A DNA stretch of 8,982 nucleotides from positions 1 through 8,982 of the forward strand of contig JAICQC010000180.1 in assembly GCA_025938055.1 (NCBI GenBank), read 5' to 3'. The notes under the pieces are model-generated. The model was not told where the DNA came from. It ran no database searches and saw only the letters and a list, made by a program, of their open reading frames with translations. This document shows positions 4,962 to 8,982 of the stretch, piece after piece. A program made the position numbers and the translations under genes. How positions within the stretch are numbered: the stretch's first letter is position 1; each line of letters starts with the position of its first letter. This DNA is from Anaerolineales bacterium. GTDB lineage: Bacteria > Chloroflexota > Anaerolineae > Anaerolineales > Villigracilaceae.

Positions 4962-5926
4962 ACCGGATGCGCAGGAGTGCATTTTTGGCGCGCCAGCCTG
5001 CTCTGTTTGCACTGGTCCTGCTCATAATCTCCCTTGTCATTAATTTGATCCTCCAGCCGGACATGTTTGCCCTTGGAACGCTCAACAGCAATATGCGCGT
5101 CTTCCTGCCGATGATCCTGCTGGCGGTAGGGCAGGCGATCGTGATCCTCGGCGGCGGCATCGACATCTCGGTCGGTGGGACTGTTTCCATTGTGAATACA
5201 GTACTGGCTACCCGAGTCGGCCTGGAGGGCTCGCCGCAGGAAATGTGGTGGTTTGTCCTTATTTCTTTATTGATCGGTCTGCTGGCGGGGGCGATCAATG
5301 GCTTTTTTATCGCCTACCTGCGTTTACAGCCTATCATTACCACGTACGCTACCAGCTTTTTGTACGGAGGCATGGCGCTGTTTATCTTGCCGAACCCGGG
5401 TGGGGGTATTCCGGCCTCCATCGCAGCTCTGTATCGAGACTCTACTCCGTTGAGGTTACCGGTAGCGTTCTACGTGATCGCCATCGTTCTCCTGCTCTGG
5501 CTATACCTCAGCGCCACGCGTTATGGTAAATTCCTGTTCGCGGTGGGGGGCAAGGCAGAAGCAGCATATGAAACGGCGGTGCCTGTACCCGTCGTACAGT
5601 TCGGTACGTATGTCATTTCGGGGTTATTCGCTGCGCTGGCAGGGATTGCCATCACGATGCTGAGCGGATCGGGCAACGCCGACATCGGAAACCCAATGAC
5701 GCTTAACTCGATCACCGCGGTGGTCATCGGTGGGAACGCGTTGAGCGGAGGCGTAGGCGGCGTGGCAGGTCCTGTAATGGGTGCGATCACACTGGGCATC
5801 ATTCAAAACATCATTTCATTTGCGAACATCGATACCTGGTGGGAAACGTTTGTAAAGGCAGCTATCATTGTCCTGGCGCTGGCGGCGCCCGGCATCGTGA
5901 ATTTGTTCAGGAGGAGGAACCCATGA
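4958..5926 (+). CDS. Sugar ABC transporter permease 1 (BPD_transp_2 / CUT2 family)
   Basis: 322 residues, mostly hydrophobic, with about eight to ten membrane segments. Family marks are the conserved loop GGIDISVG (66-73), INGFFIAYLRLQPIITTYAT in the middle, the EAA-like cytoplasmic loop FAVGGKAEAAYETAVPV (about 193-209) that contacts the ATPase, and the C-terminal GGNALSGGVGGVAGPVMGA segment. The ATG overlaps the ATPase stop as ATGA (4958-4961), so translation is coupled. The C-terminal LFRRRNP is basic and cytoplasmic. It probably pairs with permease 2 to form the heteromeric channel, as in transporters with two CUT2 permeases such as LsrC/LsrD or RhaP/RhaQ. Its EAA-like loop is less canonical (AEAAYETAVPV) than that of permease 2. 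Substrate unknown. Confidence 0.92.
   Translation: MNRMRRSAFLARQPALFALVLLIISLVINLILQPDMFALGTLNSNMRVFLPMILLAVGQAIVILGGGIDISVGGTVSIVNTVLATRVGLEGSPQEMWWFVLISLLIGLLAGAINGFFIAYLRLQPIITTYATSFLYGGMALFILPNPGGGIPASIAALYRDSTPLRLPVAFYVIAIVLLLWLYLSATRYGKFLFAVGGKAEAAYETAVPVPVVQFGTYVISGLFAALAGIAITMLSGSGNADIGNPMTLNSITAVVIGGNALSGGVGGVAGPVMGAITLGIIQNIISFANIDTWWETFVKAAIIVLALAAPGIVNLFRRRNP
5911..5917 (+). promoter_or_regulatory. Ribosome-binding site that fixes the start of permease 2
   Basis: GAGGAGG lies five bases before ATG 5923, inside the end of permease 1. It selects 5923 over the in-frame ATG at 5839, which would add 28 unrelated residues. Confidence 0.75.
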
Positions 5927-6891
5927 AGCGAATCTACGTCTCTCCTCCGGTCGCCGCGCTCCTCCTGGCAGTGATCCTGTTCCTGCTGTCGGGCCTGCTG
6001 CCCAACGGCTTCGGCAGTGACCTGGATGTGGCACGCGCCCAGGCATTCAATATTCTGCGCCTGGCAGTCTTCCTCGGGGTTATCGCGGCGGGGCAGACGC
6101 TGGTGATCATCAGCGGCTCGGAGGGGATCGACCTTTCGGCGGGCTCGGTCGTTACATTGACCGCGATCCTGACGTATATCGTCGTCAACGGCGCCAACGA
6201 GAGAGTGCTGCCGGCGCTGTTGCTGATCCTGGTGGTCGGCGCGCTGATCGGTTTTATCAACGGGGTGGGTATTACCTTCCTCAAAATCTCGCCCTTTGTC
6301 ATGACTCTGGGGATGGCGAGCGTGGTGACAGGCGCGATCATTGTCATCACCCATGGAAGCGTCACCGGCAGGGTCGCTCCGATCATGACGCGCCTGATTG
6401 CCCGTCCTCTTTCCCCGGAGCTGCAAATCCCGAACGCGATACTCATCTGGCTCCTCTTCGGCATCCTGATGTGGCTGCTGCTCGAACGGACGGCGTTTGG
6501 CAGGAACCTGTTCGCGATTGGCGTCAACCGCGTCACGGCGCGGCTCTCCGGCGTCAACGTGACCTGGATGAATCTGGCGACCTACGCCCTGGCGGGCGGC
6601 CTGGCTGGCTTCGGCGGTTTCCTGCTGGTGGGTAACACAGGTGTGGTACATCTTCAATTAGGACAGCCCTTTCTGTTTCCATCCATTGCGGCGGTGGCAG
6701 TTGGGGGCACGCTGCTCTCCGGTGGGAAAGGAAGTTACTGGGGTACGATGGCGGGCGCAATTACGCTGACGCTCATCACCAGTCTGCTCACCACGATGCA
6801 AATGCCCGAGTCCGTCCGCCAGATGGTATTGGGTGGGACGCTGTTGATCTTGATCTCGATCTATGGACGGCAGCGGTCGTTAAGGCAGTAA
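5923..6891 (+). CDS. Sugar ABC transporter permease 2 (BPD_transp_2 / CUT2 family)
   Basis: 322 residues from ATG 5923, the same length as permease 1. The start is set by GAGGAGG five bases upstream and by an ATGA overlap with the permease 1 stop. The first hydrophobic segment (about 9-26) begins directly after MKRIYVSPP. Family marks are EGIDLSAG (67-74), FINGVGITFLKISPFVMTLGMA, the EAA-like loop FAIGVNRVTARLSGVNV (about 196-212, close to the family norm), and VAVGGTLLSGGKGSYWGTMAGA near the C-terminus. It ends with basic YGRQRSLRQ, expected in the cytoplasm. It shares the fold and motif order of permease 1 but is clearly diverged from it, so this is a functional pair rather than a recent duplication. 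It forms the import channel with permease 1. Substrate unknown. Confidence 0.92.
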   Translation: MKRIYVSPPVAALLLAVILFLLSGLLPNGFGSDLDVARAQAFNILRLAVFLGVIAAGQTLVIISGSEGIDLSAGSVVTLTAILTYIVVNGANERVLPALLLILVVGALIGFINGVGITFLKISPFVMTLGMASVVTGAIIVITHGSVTGRVAPIMTRLIARPLSPELQIPNAILIWLLFGILMWLLLERTAFGRNLFAIGVNRVTARLSGVNVTWMNLATYALAGGLAGFGGFLLVGNTGVVHLQLGQPFLFPSIAAVAVGGTLLSGGKGSYWGTMAGAITLTLITSLLTTMQMPESVRQMVLGGTLLILISIYGRQRSLRQ

Positions 6892-6922
6892 GGTTTCAGG
6901 CAATTGCCCGTGAATTTTGAAT

Positions 6923-6939
6923 AAGACCTGACAGGTCTT
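6923..6939. repeat. 17-base palindrome between permease 2 and the aldolase
   Basis: AAGACCTG-A-CAGGTCTT has perfect eight-base arms around one base. A further short palindrome, GGCAATTGCC, lies at 6899-6908. No T-run follows, so neither looks like a classical terminator. The first resembles short palindromes I have seen dispersed in intergenic DNA of various bacteria. It could also be an operator or an mRNA-processing hairpin that separates transporter and enzyme expression. Confidence 0.45.
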
Positions 6940-6966
6940 GGAAAATCTGTAGATGTTGGAGTCCTG

Positions 6967-7710
6967 ATGACACTAAATAGCAAAACAATTACCTATGAAC
7001 AACTCGCAAAAGTGATCGACCATTCGCTTTTGCGCCCGGAGCTGACAGAAGCCGATGTGCTGGCGGGCTGTGCACTCGCGTCGCGTTACCATGTGGCGAC
7101 GGTCTGCGTCAAACCATGTGATGTGAGACTTGCCAAACAGGCTCTCAAGGATTCAGATGTGATTGTCAGCACAGTAGTTGGCTTTCCGCATGGCAGCAGC
7201 GTCACTTCCATCAAAGTGGCTGAAGCGCAGCGAGCCATGGACGATGGCGCACTCGAGCTCGACATGGTCATCAACATCGGTCAACTGCGTTCAGGCAATC
7301 ATGAATATGTGCGTGAGGATATCAAAGCCGTGTGCGACACGGCGCACGCGCGCGGCGTGAAAGTAAAGGTGATCTTCGAAAATTCGTATCTCACCGATGA
7401 GGAAAAGATCACTGCTTGCAAACTCAGCGAAGCTGCCGGCGCGGACTGGGTAAAGACATCGACGGGTTTTGCCGCGGGTGGCGCGACGCTCGAAGACTTG
7501 CGTCTCATGCGCGCCAACGTCAGTGAACATATCCAGGTCAAAGCCGCGGGCGGAGTGCGCACGCTGCCCGCATTGCTGGATGTGATTGACGCGGGAGCGA
7601 CACGCTGCGGCGCGACCGCCACCGCCACCATCCTCGATGACTTCAAGCGGATGAAGGATGGTGAGCCTGTTGCGGCATCCAAATCCGAATCAGGTTCCGG
7701 GATCTATTAA
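6967..7710 (+). CDS. deoC: Deoxyribose-phosphate aldolase (DeoC family, class I)
   Basis: 247 residues, within the normal DeoC range (about 220-260). The TIM barrel carries the family landmarks: IDHSLLRP (17-24), VCVKPCDV (46-53), VGFPHG (71-76), LELDMVIN with the proton-shuttling Asp99, [17 protein letters not shown] with Schiff-base Lys163, and VKAAGGVR with Lys192. The protein ends in Tyr247, as E. coli DeoC ends in a catalytically important tyrosine. The canonical reaction is cleavage of 2-deoxyribose 5-phosphate to acetaldehyde and glyceraldehyde 3-phosphate in the cytoplasm. Oddity: the phosphate-binding Gly-Ala-Ser-Ser of E. coli DeoC is Gly-Ala-Thr-Ala (215-218) here, so the true substrate may differ. 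GGAG five bases before the ATG supports the start. The oxidoreductase begins two bases after its stop. The family is certain; the physiological substrate is not. Confidence 0.9.
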   Translation: MTLNSKTITYEQLAKVIDHSLLRPELTEADVLAGCALASRYHVATVCVKPCDVRLAKQALKDSDVIVSTVVGFPHGSSVTSIKVAEAQRAMDDGALELDMVINIGQLRSGNHEYVREDIKAVCDTAHARGVKVKVIFENSYLTDEEKITACKLSEAAGADWVKTSTGFAAGGATLEDLRLMRANVSEHIQVKAAGGVRTLPALLDVIDAGATRCGATATATILDDFKRMKDGEPVAASKSESGSGIY

Positions 7711-7712
7711 CT

Positions 7713-8879
7713 ATGGCGAAACAACTCACGAAACAAACCATCGGCGTAGGCGTGGCAGGGACGGGTTTTATTGGTCCCGCACACGTGGAGGGTTTGCGCC
7801 GTAACGCCATCCAGGTTGTGGGACTCCTGGGAAGCACGCAGGAAAAAGCCGAAACAAAGGCAGCCGAATTGGGAATCGGGCGCGCGTACAACTCGCTCGA
7901 TGAAATGCTGGCGGACCCTGACGTGGATGTCGTCCACCTCGCCACACCGAATCATTTGCATCATTCTGGTGCCAAAGCCGCATTACTGGCTGGCAAACAT
8001 GTGGTCTGCGAAAAACCGCTGGCAATGACCTCCGAGGAATCGGCTGAACTGGTCAAACTAGCGGCAGAGAAAAAACTGGTCAACGCGGTCAACTTCAACA
8101 TCCGCATGTACCCGCTGGTGCAGCAGGCTCGCAGCATGGTGCAAAGCGGTGAGTTGGGTAATCTCTTCATCCTGCAGGGTTCTTATCTACAGGATTGGCT
8201 GCTGCTGCCCACCGATTGGAACTGGCGCCTTGAGCCTGGTCTGGGAGGCACATTGCGCGCCGTCGGTGATATTGGCTCGCACTGGCTGGACCTGCTCACC
8301 TTCATCACCGGTTTGCAAGTGGAGGAGGTCTACGCGGACTTCAAGACCTTCCATCCCATCCGCAAAAAACCCGCCAAACCGCTTGAAACGTTTACAGGGA
8401 AAATACTCACCTCCGAAGATTATATTGACCAGCCGATCAGTACCGAAGATTACGCGACCATTCTCCTGCATTATGTAAACGGTGTGCGCGGCGTGTTGAC
8501 CGTGTCGCAGGTCTCGTCAGGACGCAAAAACCGTTTGTTCTACGAAATTAATGGATCAAAGTCCTCACTTGCCTGGGACTCGGAGCGACCGAACGAATTG
8601 TGGATCGGTCAGCGAACGGGACCCAATCAAACACTGCTCAAAGATCCCTCCCTGTTATCTCCCGAAGCGCGGGCAGTCACATCCTATCCCGGTGGCCACA
8701 ATGAAGGCTTCCCTGATACATTCAAGCAACTCTATGTTAAAGTCTATGATTACATCCTCGCTGGAAATTTAAGCAAAGCACCAGATTTCCCGACCTTTGC
8801 CGATGGCCATTATGAAATGCAATTATCCGAAGCCATCGAGCGCAGTGCGCGTGAGCAGGCATGGGTTAAAATAAAGTAG
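7713..8879 (+). CDS. Gfo/Idh/MocA-family NAD(P)-dependent sugar or polyol oxidoreductase
   Basis: 388 residues, typical for the family. The N-terminal Rossmann domain has the dinucleotide motif GTGFIG (16-21), ATPNHLHH (77-84), and the EKP motif (100-102) whose lysine is catalytic. The C-terminal alpha/beta domain has FNIRMYPLV (128-136), [12 protein letters not shown] (168-179), and the catalytic signature GDIGSHWLD (185-193) with His190. Family members oxidise or reduce hydroxyl and keto groups of sugars, inositols or their derivatives with NAD(P) in the cytoplasm. It has no signal peptide, so it acts after import. It starts two bases after the aldolase stop with a weak ribosome-binding site, indicating coupled translation. 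With the downstream isomerase-like gene it probably prepares the imported compound for aldol cleavage. Substrate and direction cannot be told from sequence. Confidence 0.9.
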   Translation: MAKQLTKQTIGVGVAGTGFIGPAHVEGLRRNAIQVVGLLGSTQEKAETKAAELGIGRAYNSLDEMLADPDVDVVHLATPNHLHHSGAKAALLAGKHVVCEKPLAMTSEESAELVKLAAEKKLVNAVNFNIRMYPLVQQARSMVQSGELGNLFILQGSYLQDWLLLPTDWNWRLEPGLGGTLRAVGDIGSHWLDLLTFITGLQVEEVYADFKTFHPIRKKPAKPLETFTGKILTSEDYIDQPISTEDYATILLHYVNGVRGVLTVSQVSSGRKNRLFYEINGSKSSLAWDSERPNELWIGQRTGPNQTLLKDPSLLSPEARAVTSYPGGHNEGFPDTFKQLYVKVYDYILAGNLSKAPDFPTFADGHYEMQLSEAIERSAREQAWVKIK

Positions 8880-8914
8880 GGCTAGATGTCATCTTGCTCT
8901 ACACGGAGGCAGAA

Positions 8915-8982
8915 ATGAAATTGGGATTCCTTACCGCTCCATTTCCCGGCAAACCCCTTGAAGAGGTTGCCAGATGGGGCGC
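8915..8982 (+). CDS. Start of a probable TIM-barrel sugar-phosphate isomerase/epimerase (cut by window end)
   Basis: Only the first 22 codons are present. GGAGG (8905-8909) five bases before the ATG makes the start convincing. The beginning, MKLGFLTAPFPGKPLEEVARW, follows the opening beta strand and first helix pattern of the xylose-isomerase-like/AP-endonuclease-2 family (M-K-x-G-F-x-T, then P-L-E-E-V-x-x-W). Members isomerise or epimerise sugars and are often encoded next to Gfo/Idh/MocA dehydrogenases, as here, 35 bases downstream. The identity is inferred from a short stretch plus context. The rest of the gene lies outside the window. Confidence 0.65.
   Translation, partial: MKLGFLTAPFPGKPLEEVARWG

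Noticed and set aside
5839..5922. N-terminal extension of permease 2
   Set aside because: The 28 extra residues overlap the end of permease 1 and are not membrane-like. GAGGAGG and the ATGA overlap point to ATG 5923.
5803..6657. 284-codon open frame on the minus strand opposite the permeases
   Set aside because: Its Arg/Asp/Gln/His-rich composition is the complement of hydrophobic permease codons. It has no ribosome-binding site and no family resemblance.
3444..7710. Interpretation as an autoinducer-2 (Lsr) import operon, because of the double-NBD ATPase, two permeases and an aldolase
   Set aside because: The aldolase has DeoC signatures rather than those of LsrF, the regulator is ROK rather than LsrR-type, and no LsrK or LsrG homologue is visible.

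Overview
This window looks like chromosomal DNA from a bacterium of the Chloroflexota, most likely Anaerolineae-like. That placement is an inference. It rests on the threonine/glutamate/alanine/proline spacer (TEAP repeats) after the lipoprotein cysteine of the binding protein, which is common in that group, on moderately high GC in the operon, and on the dispersed-looking palindromes between genes. No rRNA, tRNA, CRISPR array, insertion sequence or phage gene was seen.

Layout. Bases 1-153 hold no convincing gene but contain a broken inverted repeat. Two small convergent genes follow: a two-helix membrane protein (154-381, +) and a 75-residue DUF4177-like protein (415-642, -). The 240-base divergent spacer (643-882) is AT-richer and dense with signals. 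It carries a minus-strand promoter (TTGACA-N18-AATAAT), a plus-strand promoter (TTGAAT-N17-TATAAT), a 14-bp hairpin that overlaps the minus-strand -10 box, a second 14-bp hairpin built from two smaller GAAC-NNN-GTTC dyads, and a 17-base palindrome just downstream of the plus-strand promoter.

From 883 to the end every gene is on the + strand and tightly packed, so this is one catabolic operon or regulon. A ROK-family transcription factor (883-2160) precedes a CUT2-type (ribose/rhamnose-like) sugar ABC importer: lipoprotein binding protein (2241-3437), double-NBD ATPase (3444-4961) and two different 322-residue permeases (4958-5926, 5923-6891) joined by ATGA overlaps. Then come a DeoC-type aldolase (6967-7710), a Gfo/Idh/MocA NAD(P)-dependent dehydrogenase (7713-8879) and the first 22 codons of what looks like a TIM-barrel sugar-phosphate isomerase/epimerase (8915 onward, cut by the window end).

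Working model: the lipoprotein captures a sugar or polyol outside the membrane and the ATPase with a heterodimeric permease imports it. The dehydrogenase and isomerase reshape it, and the DeoC-family lyase cleaves the product to acetaldehyde or a related aldehyde plus a triose (phosphate). The ROK protein would control expression in response to the sugar or a derivative. The substrate cannot be read from sequence. No separate sugar kinase is visible inside the window, although a DeoC aldolase normally needs a phosphorylated substrate. This gap, the altered phosphate-binding serines of DeoC and the catalytic-site residues retained in the ROK protein are the points most worth following up.
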